From: Paracrocinitomix sp040880585
GTDB lineage: Bacteria; Bacteroidota; Bacteroidia; Flavobacteriales_D; Crocinitomicaceae
Length of the DNA stretch: 35,531 bases
Direction: 5' to 3'
NCBI GenBank assembly: GCA_040880585.1
Contig: JBBDID010000020.1
Span: 1-35,531 of the forward strand
The notes under the pieces are model-generated. The model did no database searches. It saw nothing but the letters and a program-made list of their open reading frames with translations, and was not told the DNA's origin. Numbering within the stretch: position 1 is the stretch's first letter; the number at the start of each line of letters is the position of its first letter. A program made the position numbers and the translations under genes. Below, one piece after another: positions 23,920 to 32,910 of the stretch.

Positions 23920-24954
23920 ATGCCAAGATTTGTACTACATATCTCACTGATTGTTTTCTTGTTACAAGGAGCTTCTATCTATGCACAAAGTGATACGACA
24001 ACCTCCTTAATCAACAAAGAAGTAAGACTCATCAAGCATGATGGAACAGAATATGTGGGGACTCTCTTATCAGATGACGGCCGTGAGGTTTTAATCAATT
24101 CCAAATCTGTGGGGAAAATTTACATCCCTAAACACGAGTTAAAAGTCATTCGTTCTCTTGAAACAGAATCGGAAACTGAAAAATCCACTGAAAAAGATGA
24201 GCAAAAAGAAGAAGATATTCCCGATACTAGTTCCGTTAATGTAGAACAACCGAAAGTATTCAAGTATGACAACTATATTTCCACCAAATACATTCAAACC
24301 GATAATGCGCTGCCCTTGAGAAAAGGGGAGTCTTTTATAAAGTTTAGCCCCTTCACTTATGAGGGGCAATTGCGTTTAACGGATAATTGGTCAGCCGGAG
24401 TAATGGGCTCCTACATTGGCGCTCCTATAATCGTCAAAACCAAATACAGTTTTCCTTTTTCAGAAAAAGCTTGCTTGTCGCTGGATGCAGCTTACGGCAC
24501 ATTTGCCTTTGCCACCTGGACAACTAATGGAATACGAGATGGTGCCGGTTTACTCACTTCAACATTTACCGCCGGAGATCGGCTCAAAAATTTTTCCATC
24601 AAAGTAGGATACGGTTTCGCCCATAACTTGATCATTGATCAATGGGGATGGAACAATCCGGGTGTTGACTCGGAGATCATTTCTTCCCACATGGAATATA
24701 TTCAATTTGGAATGGCTGCCGTTGGAGGCATGGTCAAACTCAACGAAAAAAACACTTTTGTGTTTGACGGCGGTATTGTTCTTCTAGATGGAGGAGAAAT
24801 AGGTGCTATGGCTGGTGCCGCTAGTCGATTCGGCCCCAGTCCTCGGCATCAATTTCAGTTAGGCGGTTCATTTTTATTCTTCAGTACTTTTCCTGTTCCA
24901 TTACCCCTTTTTAATGTCTCTTACACTTTTGTCTTTTTGGAAAGAAATCCTTAA
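23920..24954 (+). CDS. Outer-membrane beta-barrel-like protein, unknown function
   Basis: A 344-residue exported protein. I choose the ATG at 23920 because it starts the signal peptide MPRFVLHISLIVFLLQGASIYAQ; an in-frame ATG at 23869 adds 17 residues that spoil it. Residues about 28-80 form a small beta domain (EVRLIKHDGTEYVGTLLSDDGREVLI, IYIPKHELKVI). A Glu/Lys-rich linker (about 84-105) follows, then strands consistent with a barrel, ending in NVSYTFVFLERNP. I do not recognise a family name. The two long hairpins upstream and a poly-T/TTTTTTG stretch close to the start could influence expression. It stands between unrelated genes, so the context gives no role. Confidence 0.7.
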   Translation: MPRFVLHISLIVFLLQGASIYAQSDTTTSLINKEVRLIKHDGTEYVGTLLSDDGREVLINSKSVGKIYIPKHELKVIRSLETESETEKSTEKDEQKEEDIPDTSSVNVEQPKVFKYDNYISTKYIQTDNALPLRKGESFIKFSPFTYEGQLRLTDNWSAGVMGSYIGAPIIVKTKYSFPFSEKACLSLDAAYGTFAFATWTTNGIRDGAGLLTSTFTAGDRLKNFSIKVGYGFAHNLIIDQWGWNNPGVDSEIISSHMEYIQFGMAAVGGMVKLNEKNTFVFDGGIVLLDGGEIGAMAGAASRFGPSPRHQFQLGGSFLFFSTFPVPLPLFNVSYTFVFLERNP

Positions 24955-24985
24955 AATAAATAGTGTTAGATATAAAAAAACTAAC

Positions 24986-24993
24986 TAACTTTG
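24986..24993 (+). promoter_or_regulatory. Promoter of tRNA-Leu (TAACTTTG)
   Basis: A perfect TAnnTTTG -7 box. A TTA 17 bp upstream (24966-24968) is a weak -33. The predicted start is near 25000, right at a perfect 6-bp stem-loop CCGACT/AGTCGG (25000-25015) in the tRNA leader. Confidence 0.55.
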
Positions 24994-25077
24994 CGCCGCC
25001 CGACTAATGAGTCGGCATCCTTACTCTCAGGGTTTATTATCTTGAAAAGGGCAGATCAATTATGATCTTTGAATAAT

Positions 25078-25159
25078 GCGGGTGTGGTGAAATTGGTAGA
25101 CACGCTAGACTTAGGATCTAGTGCCGTGAGGTGTGTGGGTTCGAGTCCCTCCACCCGCA
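25078..25159 (+). tRNA. tRNA-Leu(UAG)
   Basis: 82 nt. The acceptor stem GCGGGTG/CACCCGC is perfect and the discriminator is A. The anticodon stem CTAGA/TCTAG closes the loop CTTAGGA with anticodon TAG at 25112-25114, which reads CUN codons. A long variable arm and a GGTTCGAGTCC T-arm fit a class II leucine tRNA. CCA is not encoded. It has its own promoter and a strong terminator directly downstream. Confidence 0.97.
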
Positions 25160-25163
25160 CAAA

Positions 25164-25206
25164 ATGGTCTCGTCCCGATTATTGTCGGGATGAGACCATT
25201 TTTTTT
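25164..25206 (+). terminator. Strong terminator hairpin between tRNA-Leu and tig
   Basis: ATGGTCTCGTCCCGA pairs with its complement through 15 bp with a single G-T wobble, followed by eight T. It ends the tRNA transcript. Only 18 nt remain before the tig start codon, leaving no room for a normal -33/-7 promoter downstream of it. Confidence 0.9.
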
Positions 25207-25224
25207 AATTAAAAACGATACTAA

Positions 25225-26565
25225 ATGAATGTAGTAGAGGAAAAAATTGACCAACTTAATGCTATTCTTCGGGTACAGATTACTTCTGAAGATTATGCTG
25301 ATAAAGTTGAAAAAACGCTAAAGGATTATCGTAAACAAGCTAATTTACCAGGGTTCAGACCAGGGAAAACCCCTATGAGTTTGATCAAAAAAAAATACGG
25401 TAAAGCAGTACTTGCAGAAGAACTGAATAAAGCGGTTAGTCAATCATTGCAAGATTTCATTACCACTAATAATCTCAATGTTCTGGGTAGCCCCTTACCA
25501 AAAGAGGATGAAGAAGTAAAAGGTGATTTTGAAAATCCTGCTGATTTTGAATTTGCTTATGAAGTTGGTATTTCACCGAACTTTGAGCTCAATGTTTCTA
25601 AAAAACATAAATTCGACTATCTGACGGTTGACATTGATAAAAAGATGTTGGACAAAGAGGTTGAAAATCTTGCCCGAAGATATGGTAAATTGATTCCGGC
25701 TGAAACCGTAGAAGAACGCGATATGGTAATGGGTGAATTTACCGAAAAGGATGGAGACATTACCAATAACTCTACCATTTCCATGGAGTATGTTGAAGAT
25801 AAATCGACCAAAAAGAAACTGAGCGGAGCAAAAGTAGGTGAGGAAATTGAGTTGGATCCCAGAAAGGTTTCAAAAGGCGATTCAGACCTGGCAAGTATGC
25901 TTGGAATTGAAGAAAATGAAGTTGGTTCGATAGGTAAAAAATTCAATTTTAAAATCACTGAAATTAAACGCATGATTCCGGCGGCTATTGATCAGGAGCT
26001 TTTTGATAAATTATTTGGTGAGGGCACAATTAAATCTGAAGAAGAGTTAAGAACCCGTATCAAAGAGGATTTAACCGGAATGTTTGCCAATGATGCAGAT
26101 CGTATATTCAATCAAAAAGTGGTGGACACCCTGGTTGAAAAGACAAAATTTGACCTTCCGGAGAGTTTTTTGAAAAAATGGATCCTGGTTTCCTCTGAAG
26201 ATGAGGAACTCACTGCTGAAAAACTAGATGCTGATTTTGAAAACTATAAGAAAAGTCTGAAATGGCAATTGATCCAGAATAAAATCATTAAAGAAAATGA
26301 CATCAAGGTGGATCCTCAAGAGGCGATTGATTACACAAAAAATCTTTTGATCAACCAATTTGCACAGTATGGGATGCCTGCACCTGAAGAAGCCGAGTTA
26401 GAAGGACAGGCCAAAAACGTACTTTCCAATAAAGAAGAAGCCAATCGAATTTACGACAATCTATACGGAGATAAGATCATGGCCTATTTAAAAGAAAACG
26501 TAAAATTGAATGAAAAAGCACTCCCCTATGAAAAGTTCATTGAACAAGCTTACGGGAAGAAGTAG
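25225..26565 (+). CDS. tig: Trigger factor
   Basis: A 446-residue ribosome-associated chaperone that binds nascent chains at the exit tunnel. The N-terminal ribosome-binding domain carries the signature GFRPGK (43-48). A divergent PPIase-like domain follows at about 155-240; its conserved residues are poorly kept, as in other Bacteroidota. The helical substrate-binding arms cover about 250-446. Length fits the family. The start ATG lies 18 nt after the T-tail of the tRNA-Leu terminator, so expression may depend on readthrough. The order tig-clpP-clpX is the classical protein-quality-control cluster. Confidence 0.95.
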   Translation: MNVVEEKIDQLNAILRVQITSEDYADKVEKTLKDYRKQANLPGFRPGKTPMSLIKKKYGKAVLAEELNKAVSQSLQDFITTNNLNVLGSPLPKEDEEVKGDFENPADFEFAYEVGISPNFELNVSKKHKFDYLTVDIDKKMLDKEVENLARRYGKLIPAETVEERDMVMGEFTEKDGDITNNSTISMEYVEDKSTKKKLSGAKVGEEIELDPRKVSKGDSDLASMLGIEENEVGSIGKKFNFKITEIKRMIPAAIDQELFDKLFGEGTIKSEEELRTRIKEDLTGMFANDADRIFNQKVVDTLVEKTKFDLPESFLKKWILVSSEDEELTAEKLDADFENYKKSLKWQLIQNKIIKENDIKVDPQEAIDYTKNLLINQFAQYGMPAPEEAELEGQAKNVLSNKEEANRIYDNLYGDKIMAYLKENVKLNEKALPYEKFIEQAYGKK

Positions 26566-26589
26566 CCATTTACATGATCACTGATATAA

Positions 26590-26623
26590 AATAATACCTA
26601 TCTTTATAGGTATTATTTTTTTT
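26590..26623 (+). terminator. Terminator hairpin between tig and clpP
   Basis: AATAATACCTAT pairs perfectly with ATAGGTATTATT (12 bp, CTTT loop), followed by eight T. It lies 24 bp after the tig stop and its tail ends 20 nt before the clpP start codon. The stem is A/T-rich, so termination may be partial. Confidence 0.8.
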
Positions 26624-26643
26624 GCATAAAACTTTAGACATAC

Positions 26644-27303
26644 ATGTACAACAAAGACGAATTTAAAAAATACGCTACAAAGCACCACGGTATAAATAGT
26701 ACTGCTTTTGATAGCTACATCACTTCATCCATGACTCCATATATTATTGAAGAGCGGCAATTGAATGTTGCTCAAATGGATGTCTTTTCAAGGTTGATGA
26801 TGGATCGTATCATCTTTTTAGGAACCGGAATTGATGATCATGTAGCAAATATTATTACGGCACAGCTCCTTTTTCTGGAGTCCGTTGACCCTAAAAAAGA
26901 CATTCAAATTTATATGAATTCACCCGGAGGAGGCGTTCACGCAGGGCTTGGTATTTACGATACCATGCAATATATTGCCCCGGATGTAGCCACCATTTGC
27001 ACAGGAATGGCTGCATCAATGGGAGCCGTATTATTGTGTGCCGGAGCCGAAGGAAAAAGATCTGCATTACCTCATTCAAGAGTCATGATCCACCAACCGC
27101 TAGGTGGTGCGCAAGGTCAGGCTTCTGATATTGAAATTACAACCCGGGAGATTTTAAAATTGAAAAAAGAACTTTACGAAATCATTGCCAAACACTCCAA
27201 GCAAAAATATGATAAAGTGTATGATGACAGCGATCGGGATTTTTGGATGACCGCCGAAGAAGCTAAAGCTTATGGTATGGTTGATGAAGTGTTGGGAAAA
27301 TAA
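26644..27303 (+). CDS. clpP: ATP-dependent Clp protease proteolytic subunit
   Basis: A 219-residue serine protease subunit that forms tetradecameric barrels and degrades proteins fed by ClpX. The catalytic triad is Ser125 (GMAASMGA), His150 (VMIHQPLGG) and Asp199 (DRDFWMTAEEA), with the same spacings of 25 and 49 residues as in E. coli ClpP. An N-terminal extension of about 30 residues probably includes a propeptide. The clpX start follows the clpP stop by 6 nt, so the two are co-translated. A T-tailed hairpin sits just ahead of the start codon, with no clear promoter between. Confidence 0.97.
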   Translation: MYNKDEFKKYATKHHGINSTAFDSYITSSMTPYIIEERQLNVAQMDVFSRLMMDRIIFLGTGIDDHVANIITAQLLFLESVDPKKDIQIYMNSPGGGVHAGLGIYDTMQYIAPDVATICTGMAASMGAVLLCAGAEGKRSALPHSRVMIHQPLGGAQGQASDIEITTREILKLKKELYEIIAKHSKQKYDKVYDDSDRDFWMTAEEAKAYGMVDEVLGK

Positions 27304-27309
27304 AATTAC

Positions 27310-28545
27310 ATGGGTACAGAAGAGAATATTAATTGTTCGTTTTGCGGACGGTCAAAAGTGGATACAGGGATTTTAATTGCCGGTTTAACCGGGCATATAT
27401 GTGCTAACTGTATTCAACAGGCTCACGGAATTATTGAAGAGCAAAAAAAACATGACCAGGTTCATAGCACCAATCATGATTTCAGGCTATTGACTCCTCA
27501 ACAGATTAAAGCGTCTTTAGATGAATATGTGATTGATCAAACGGATGCAAAAAAGATTTTATCTGTTGCGGTATACAACCATTACAAAAGGCTTTCTCTG
27601 GCACAAAATGAAGACTTGGATGATTTTGAAATCGACAAGTCTAATGTAATTCTTGTAGGGAGAACAGGTACCGGTAAAACCTTGTTGGCCAAAACAATCG
27701 CCAAATCGCTAAACGTCCCTTTTTGTATTGCTGATGCAACTGTTTTAACAGAAGCGGGATATGTCGGAGAAGATGTGGAAGCGATTCTTTCACGATTATT
27801 GCAGGCTGCAGATTATAATGTTGAGGCCGCCGAAAAAGGAATTGTTTTCATTGATGAAATTGACAAAATCGCCCGAAAATCAGATAATCCCTCCATTACA
27901 CGAGATGTATCCGGTGAAGGAGTGCAACAGGCCATGTTGAAATTATTGGAAGGTACTGAAGTAAATGTCCCCCCTCAGGGTGGAAGAAAACATCCGGAAC
28001 AAAAAATGATCAAGGTCAATACCCGAAACATTCTTTTTATTGCCGGTGGTGCCTTTGACGGAATTGAAAAAATAATAGGCCGGCGATTGAACAGTAATGT
28101 AATTGGGTTTTCATCCAAAGAAGATAAATTGGATTCAGAAAACCTCTTGCAGTACGTCATTCCCACAGATATTAAAGACTTTGGACTCATCCCTGAATTG
28201 ATTGGGAGAATGCCGGTGTTGAGTTATTTAAATCCCCTGGATGAAAAAGCACTCAAACGAATTTTAACTGAACCTAAAAATGCCCTTATCAAACAATACG
28301 TTCAATTGTTTAATCTGGACGATATTGATTTGAAGTTTGACGCAGATGTATTTGACTTTGTTGTAGAAAAAGCCATGGAGTATCAGTTAGGCGCCCGTGG
28401 ATTGAGATCAATCTGTGAAGCCATCCTGAATGATGCTATGTTTGAATTGCCCTCAAAAAAGGATGTCACCCAACTGAGAATCACATTAGAATATGCTGAG
28501 TCAAAATTTGCCCGTTCAAAAATGGCCAAGCTGAAAATTGCATAA
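27310..28545 (+). CDS. clpX: ATP-dependent Clp protease ATP-binding subunit ClpX
   Basis: A 411-residue AAA+ unfoldase. The N-terminal zinc-binding domain has Cys9, Cys12, Cys31 and Cys34. The AAA+ module has Walker A GRTGTGKT (117-124), the pore loop GYVG (150-153), Walker B IVFIDEID (178-185), and a sensor-2 region GARGLRS near the C-terminus. The ClpP-docking loop IGF (265-267) is intact, so it can pair with the ClpP encoded 6 nt upstream. The oxygenase gene begins 1 nt after its stop, which is unusual for clpX. Confidence 0.97.
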   Translation: MGTEENINCSFCGRSKVDTGILIAGLTGHICANCIQQAHGIIEEQKKHDQVHSTNHDFRLLTPQQIKASLDEYVIDQTDAKKILSVAVYNHYKRLSLAQNEDLDDFEIDKSNVILVGRTGTGKTLLAKTIAKSLNVPFCIADATVLTEAGYVGEDVEAILSRLLQAADYNVEAAEKGIVFIDEIDKIARKSDNPSITRDVSGEGVQQAMLKLLEGTEVNVPPQGGRKHPEQKMIKVNTRNILFIAGGAFDGIEKIIGRRLNSNVIGFSSKEDKLDSENLLQYVIPTDIKDFGLIPELIGRMPVLSYLNPLDEKALKRILTEPKNALIKQYVQLFNLDDIDLKFDADVFDFVVEKAMEYQLGARGLRSICEAILNDAMFELPSKKDVTQLRITLEYAESKFARSKMAKLKIA

Positions 28546-28546
28546 G

Positions 28547-29515
28547 ATGGATAAAAATAAAATTGCTGTTGTTGATTATCACGATTACACCTCCGGAGAT
28601 CCCGAAAAAAGGAAAAAATTCATTCAAAATTTTGGAGATTCCTTCTCTAATATGGGTTTTGCGATAGTTCGAAATCACGGAGTAACTGAAGCGCTTAAGA
28701 AAAGACTTTTTGAAGTTTCCAAAGCATTTTTTGAATTGCCGGATGACGTCAAAAAAAAGTATGAGGATGAAGCCAATCATGGACAAAGGGGATACATCTC
28801 TAAGAATAAGGAAAGCGCCAAAGGAAAAAGCGTTCCGGATTTAAAAGAATTTTATCATGTCGGACAAACTGTTACAGACGGTGATTCCATCAAAGCAGAG
28901 TATCCTGATAATATTTGGCCGACAGATGTTGTGAAAGATTTTAAGGATGTGGGATTAGAAGTGTACAATACATTTGAACAAACAGGCCGCAACTTACTAC
29001 GTGCAACAGCCCTTTATTTGGATTTACCTGAAAATTATTTTGACGATAAAATTCATAACGGAAATAGTATTTTAAGGTTGCTGCATTATTATCCGGTTCA
29101 AGATAAATCACAAATTCCTGAAGGGGCAGTTCGGGCTGCGGCACACGGAGATATTAACCTGATCACTTTACTCATGGGAGGATCTGCTGATGGCTTACAA
29201 GCTCAAACACTGGATGGTGAATGGATTCCGGTGAGTCCAAAGGAAGATGAAATTGTGATCAATATCGGGGATATGCTGGCCCGTTTAACCAATGATGTAT
29301 TCAGGTCTACCCAACACCGGGTGATCACACCAAACGAAGCGTCCTGGACAAAACCAAGATATTCAGCTCCGTTCTTTCTTCATCCCCGATCAGATATGGA
29401 TTTAACTTGTTTAGAAACCTGTGTATCAGAAGAGAACCCTAAACATTATGAGGATATCACGGCCGGCGAATTTTTGACTGAAAGATTGGTTGAGTTGGGG
29501 TTGAAGAAGAGTTAA
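28547..29515 (+). CDS. 2-oxoglutarate/Fe(II)-dependent oxygenase (isopenicillin N synthase-like)
   Basis: A 322-residue soluble oxygenase. The N-terminal DIOX_N domain (about 5-120) includes GFAIVRNHGV and AFFELPDDVKKKY. The 2OG-Fe(II) catalytic core has iron ligands His200 and Asp202 (AHGDINLITLL) and His257 (STQHRVI), and the 2-oxoglutarate-binding Arg271/Ser273 (PRYSAPFFLHP). It couples 2-oxoglutarate decarboxylation to oxidation of a substrate that cannot be named. The start ATG at 28547 lies 1 nt after the clpX stop; an in-frame ATG at 28538 would overlap clpX. It is therefore almost certainly co-translated with the ClpXP operon. A terminator follows. Confidence 0.92.
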   Translation: MDKNKIAVVDYHDYTSGDPEKRKKFIQNFGDSFSNMGFAIVRNHGVTEALKKRLFEVSKAFFELPDDVKKKYEDEANHGQRGYISKNKESAKGKSVPDLKEFYHVGQTVTDGDSIKAEYPDNIWPTDVVKDFKDVGLEVYNTFEQTGRNLLRATALYLDLPENYFDDKIHNGNSILRLLHYYPVQDKSQIPEGAVRAAAHGDINLITLLMGGSADGLQAQTLDGEWIPVSPKEDEIVINIGDMLARLTNDVFRSTQHRVITPNEASWTKPRYSAPFFLHPRSDMDLTCLETCVSEENPKHYEDITAGEFLTERLVELGLKKS

Positions 29516-29540
29516 ATAAAATACTCATGCGAATGAAATT

Positions 29541-29575
29541 AACCACGCTTTATTAGCCGTGGTTTTTTATTTTTT
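29541..29575 (+). terminator. Intrinsic terminator of the clpPX-oxygenase operon
   Basis: AACCACG pairs with CGTGGTT around a 10-nt loop, followed by a T-rich tail (TTTTTTATTTTTT when counted from the stem end). It begins 25 bp after the oxygenase stop. Confidence 0.8.
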
Positions 29576-29717
29576 AAGGAGGTGCTGCTAACTTTTTCTC
29601 AAAGGATACTATTACCTGTTCGTAAAATGTCTTCAACTCTAAAATAGCTATCCATTCTAATCAATATAGCGTTCAATTTTTCAACTAAATTTATTAGTCC
29701 ATTATATATCAAATTCT

Positions 29718-29725
29718 TACATTTG
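29718..29725 (+). promoter_or_regulatory. Promoter of the large T9SS protein gene (TACATTTG)
   Basis: A perfect TAnnTTTG -7 box with a TTA 21 bp upstream as an imperfect -33. It lies 17 nt before the start codon at 29743. Confidence 0.55.
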
Positions 29726-29742
29726 CAAAAAAAATAACCCTT

Positions 29743-32562
29743 ATGAAATCAGCATTATCTCTTTTGTTTATTTTATCAATTAGTTTTCAAGTAGTGTTTT
29801 GCCAAATTTCAAAATCTTATTATTTTGACAACACATCTTCTCCATTCACAACTTCTTATATCGAAAAACACCCGACAGAGAGCGCCTATTTCACTGCAGG
29901 AGTTCGAATAGATCAAAATTCTGAGCCATATACGGTAATATCAAAAATTGATGAGAACGGAAATTCTATATGGCATCAAGATATTTCACATCCTGGATTC
30001 TTTGGGAGTGTGTCAGGATTATGTGATATTAAAGTCACTGATTCATATATTTACACCTTATCTTATGCATTCACTGGCTCTCCAAATCAGACCTTATTCC
30101 TCTTCAAAACGGATTTTAACGGGCTCATAGTTGATTCACTTATTATTAATGACATCAACGGTATTGACCGTGTTAAAACTCAAATGAGTCTTGACGGAAA
30201 TGGAAACTTGCATTTTAGTTATCTCGACTGGAATGATGCGCTGTATGCTTGCGTTGTAGATCCTTCAACAATGAATTTAAATTATACTACGCTCATTGGT
30301 GATTCCCCATATAATCATAGCAAAGATTATCGCAGTCTTTTCAACGAACCATTGGGCGCAAATGTTTTACATGCTTTTAGTATTACAGATTCTATTAAGT
30401 TTGTAGAAGTAAATTCTAGTGGCGCCATAGTAAACAGTTATCAAGTTTATGCTTCTGGTAGTTATATTGGTGGACTGGAGATCAGTTCAGGCTCCGTTTA
30501 TGCCGTACTAAATACTAATTTTAATGCAACATCACCTTCGGATAACCCCATTAGAGTTTTGGAAATTACATCAGGTTCAATTACCAACGACAACAGTTAC
30601 ATGGTACAACATAATCTGGTTTATACCGGCCTTTTTATAGATGACAATAGTGGTGAAATCTATATCTCCAGCAGATGTCCCTATTATATAACTTATAAAG
30701 GAGGGGCACTTATAAAAATTAGCTCGGGCTCAATCGAATCAGAAAATTTCTTTAATAATTCAAATTTTGGAGAAGTTCTGTTGGAAGGCAATTCTGTTAT
30801 TGCTTGCGGTTTGGAATTAGACGAATTCAAAGAATGTCAGACAGAACACGAATTTGGATATAACTTTATTCGCTATGAGAAGACTTCTGCACCATTGACG
30901 GATGTTGTATCTCCACGAATGAGCTTACATGTAAACAAAATAAATACCATCATTGCTTCAGGAGGTAATAATTTCCAGAAGGTCGGTAATTCCGCCGGGT
31001 ATGAAATCGAAGGCATTGGAGGGCACACCATATATAACTCAGAGTTTTTAATTTCTGCAAAAGATGATATGGGAAATATCGTTGCCCCGGCACATACATA
31101 TACCAACACCTTCGCTCCCGGACCTATTACCAATTTTGACGACTACACGCTGGTAGAGCGTGATAAGTGGAATCGTGTTTGGATTATTACCAAAGAACTG
31201 ATAGATCAACACATCAATGCTTTTCAATTAGGAGATAGTTCTTATAATACACCGGAAGTTATCCTCAACTGGCCGGCACATGGTGACCCATTAAAGGGAC
31301 AAGTTAATAACTTGGCTCGATTCAAAGACATCAACAGTAACGGAACCTACGAACCTTTAGAAGGAGAATACCCATTAATTAAAGGTGATTATTGTGCCTT
31401 ATCAATATACAACGATCAAAATATCGATACTGCCGAAAACTGTGTGCTTTATGATGATAGAATGGGTCTTCAGGTGTCGGAATATGTGTATGGATTTGAT
31501 TGTTCACAAGACTCCAGCCTGCAAAACACGCTTTACCTATATTATGAAGTACAGAATGCCTCTAATTTGACATACGACAGTACAAAAGTTGGAAACTTTG
31601 TGGATTTTGACATTTTGGCTGTTTTTGACGACTACGTTGGATCTGACACAGAAAGAGGCCTTTGCTTCGGCAAAGAAGGATTGGGAACAGGACCTGAACA
31701 GGGCTTTGTTATTCTTGGAAGTAAAATGGATAATGACAATCTGGACAATACCTTTGGAATAGGGAACGGAGAATCTATAAACGGGATTGGGTTTGATGAT
31801 GGAGTAGTTGATAACGAAAGGTATGGAATGACTAACTTTATGTATCATAATATTGGTGCTGGTAACACGGGAGATCCCACCACATCAGCTGACTTTTACA
31901 ATTACATGAATTCAATTTGGAGAGATGGTACACCTTTGTATTTTGGTGGCAACGGTTACTCTACACCTACTATTCCTGCACGGTACTTTTTTACTGAGGA
32001 TAGTGACTCAACTTATTTTTATTCTACTTATGGAATTGATCCTGGTTATGAATGGTCTGAATCAGGGGAAGGCAACCCGGAAGGTGACAGAAGAGGAATT
32101 GCAAGTTCAGGCCCATTCACATTTGCACCTGGCGATACTATCTTTTATGATATTATGTATGTCACTGGTGTCGGTAGTGCTTCTGGAGGATATACCAGCC
32201 ATGAGGCACTGGAGTTCAACACGGATTCAGCTCGCAGCTATTATTTAAACAATCAAACTCCTTGTGGGCAGGATTACGGTTTTTATGAACCATTTGACGG
32301 GCCTTATACGGCTGATGTTGAAGAATTAAAGAATATACAGCAAGACGTTACGGTTTATCCTAATCCATCCAACGGTATTTTCTACCTTTTAGCGAATGAT
32401 AAAATTAGCGAGATTCAAGTATTCGCTATTACCGGTGAACAGCTAAAACAAGTGAATGGGAACACAACCACCATTAATTTATCAGATCTTCCTGATGGAA
32501 TTTATATTTTAAATATTCAACTGGAAGAAAAAGTGATCCGAGCTAAGGTAATTAAAAAATAA
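29743..32562 (+). CDS. Large T9SS-secreted protein of unknown function
   Basis: A 939-residue exported protein. The signal peptide is MKSALSLLFILSISFQVVFCQ. Residues about 22-400 show beta-propeller-like repeats with recurrent SSGSV/SSGSI turns (for example ISSGSVYAVL, ITSGSITND, ISSGSIESE). The middle part has an acidic, possibly Ca-binding segment FKDINSNGTYEPLEGEYP, a type that I recognise from other Bacteroidota surface proteins, and a region rich in Asp/Gly around VGNFVDFDILAVFDDYVG. The last ~80 residues form a T9SS sorting domain (VYPNPSNGIFYLL, DLPDGIYILNIQ, RAKVIKK). No catalytic motif is visible. It is probably a surface-anchored or released structural or adhesive protein. It is monocistronic with its own promoter. 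Confidence 0.8.
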   Translation: MKSALSLLFILSISFQVVFCQISKSYYFDNTSSPFTTSYIEKHPTESAYFTAGVRIDQNSEPYTVISKIDENGNSIWHQDISHPGFFGSVSGLCDIKVTDSYIYTLSYAFTGSPNQTLFLFKTDFNGLIVDSLIINDINGIDRVKTQMSLDGNGNLHFSYLDWNDALYACVVDPSTMNLNYTTLIGDSPYNHSKDYRSLFNEPLGANVLHAFSITDSIKFVEVNSSGAIVNSYQVYASGSYIGGLEISSGSVYAVLNTNFNATSPSDNPIRVLEITSGSITNDNSYMVQHNLVYTGLFIDDNSGEIYISSRCPYYITYKGGALIKISSGSIESENFFNNSNFGEVLLEGNSVIACGLELDEFKECQTEHEFGYNFIRYEKTSAPLTDVVSPRMSLHVNKINTIIASGGNNFQKVGNSAGYEIEGIGGHTIYNSEFLISAKDDMGNIVAPAHTYTNTFAPGPITNFDDYTLVERDKWNRVWIITKELIDQHINAFQLGDSSYNTPEVILNWPAHGDPLKGQVNNLARFKDINSNGTYEPLEGEYPLIKGDYCALSIYNDQNIDTAENCVLYDDRMGLQVSEYVYGFDCSQDSSLQNTLYLYYEVQNASNLTYDSTKVGNFVDFDILAVFDDYVGSDTERGLCFGKEGLGTGPEQGFVILGSKMDNDNLDNTFGIGNGESINGIGFDDGVVDNERYGMTNFMYHNIGAGNTGDPTTSADFYNYMNSIWRDGTPLYFGGNGYSTPTIPARYFFTEDSDSTYFYSTYGIDPGYEWSESGEGNPEGDRRGIASSGPFTFAPGDTIFYDIMYVTGVGSASGGYTSHEALEFNTDSARSYYLNNQTPCGQDYGFYEPFDGPYTADVEELKNIQQDVTVYPNPSNGIFYLLANDKISEIQVFAITGEQLKQVNGNTTTINLSDLPDGIYILNIQLEEKVIRAKVIKK

Positions 32563-32692
32563 GGTGGCTATTTTAACGTTTTCTTTGGATGGTGAGGGCG
32601 AAAATAGCTATTTGGTAAATAAGAATATAACACTAGTGTCAAGTCTGAAATAATTACTACTTGCATGATCGATTAAGTTCCTGTTAAATTAT

Positions 32693-32700
32693 TAGCTTTG
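32693..32700 (+). promoter_or_regulatory. Promoter of tRNA-Ser (TAGCTTTG)
   Basis: A perfect TAnnTTTG -7 box ending 12 nt before the tRNA 5' end. No clear TTG lies at the usual distance. The 150-bp gap from 32563 holds nothing else that I can name. Confidence 0.5.
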
Positions 32701-32712
32701 TCCCTTCAAAAC

Positions 32713-32799
32713 GGAGAGGTGGCAGAGTGGTTGAACGCGCACGCTTGGAAAGCGTGTTTACGGGAAACCGTAACGGGGGTTCGAATCCCCCTCTCTCCG
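32713..32799 (+). tRNA. tRNA-Ser(GGA)
   Basis: 87 nt. The acceptor GGAGAGG pairs with TCTCTCC through seven pairs (the last is G-T) and the discriminator is G. The anticodon stem CACGC/GCGTG closes TTGGAAA with anticodon GGA at 32747-32749, which reads UCC/UCU. A long variable arm (CGGGAAACCG) marks class II, and the T-arm is GGGGGTTCGAATCCCCC. CCA is not encoded. A tyrosine recombinase follows 264 bp downstream, a common setting for integration at tRNA genes. Confidence 0.97.
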
Positions 32800-32824
32800 C
32801 ATCCAAGAAACCAATCGAATGCAA

Positions 32825-32859
32825 AAACTGCTTAAATCGTTGAATTTGAGCGGTTTTTT
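32825..32859 (+). terminator. Terminator of tRNA-Ser
   Basis: A 13-bp stem with two G-T wobbles (AAACTGCTTAAAT against ATTTGAGCGGTTT) and a 6-nt loop, followed by a T-run. It starts 26 bp after the tRNA. Confidence 0.8.
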
Positions 32860-32910
32860 GTTTTTACACCACCAAATAAAATCAAAAAATAACACCGAAG
32901 TTGGTCTCCT

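Noticed and set aside
25617..25973. 118-codon minus-strand frame inside tig
   Set aside because: It is antisense to a conserved chaperone gene and its Ser/Leu-rich translation is typical of shadow frames.
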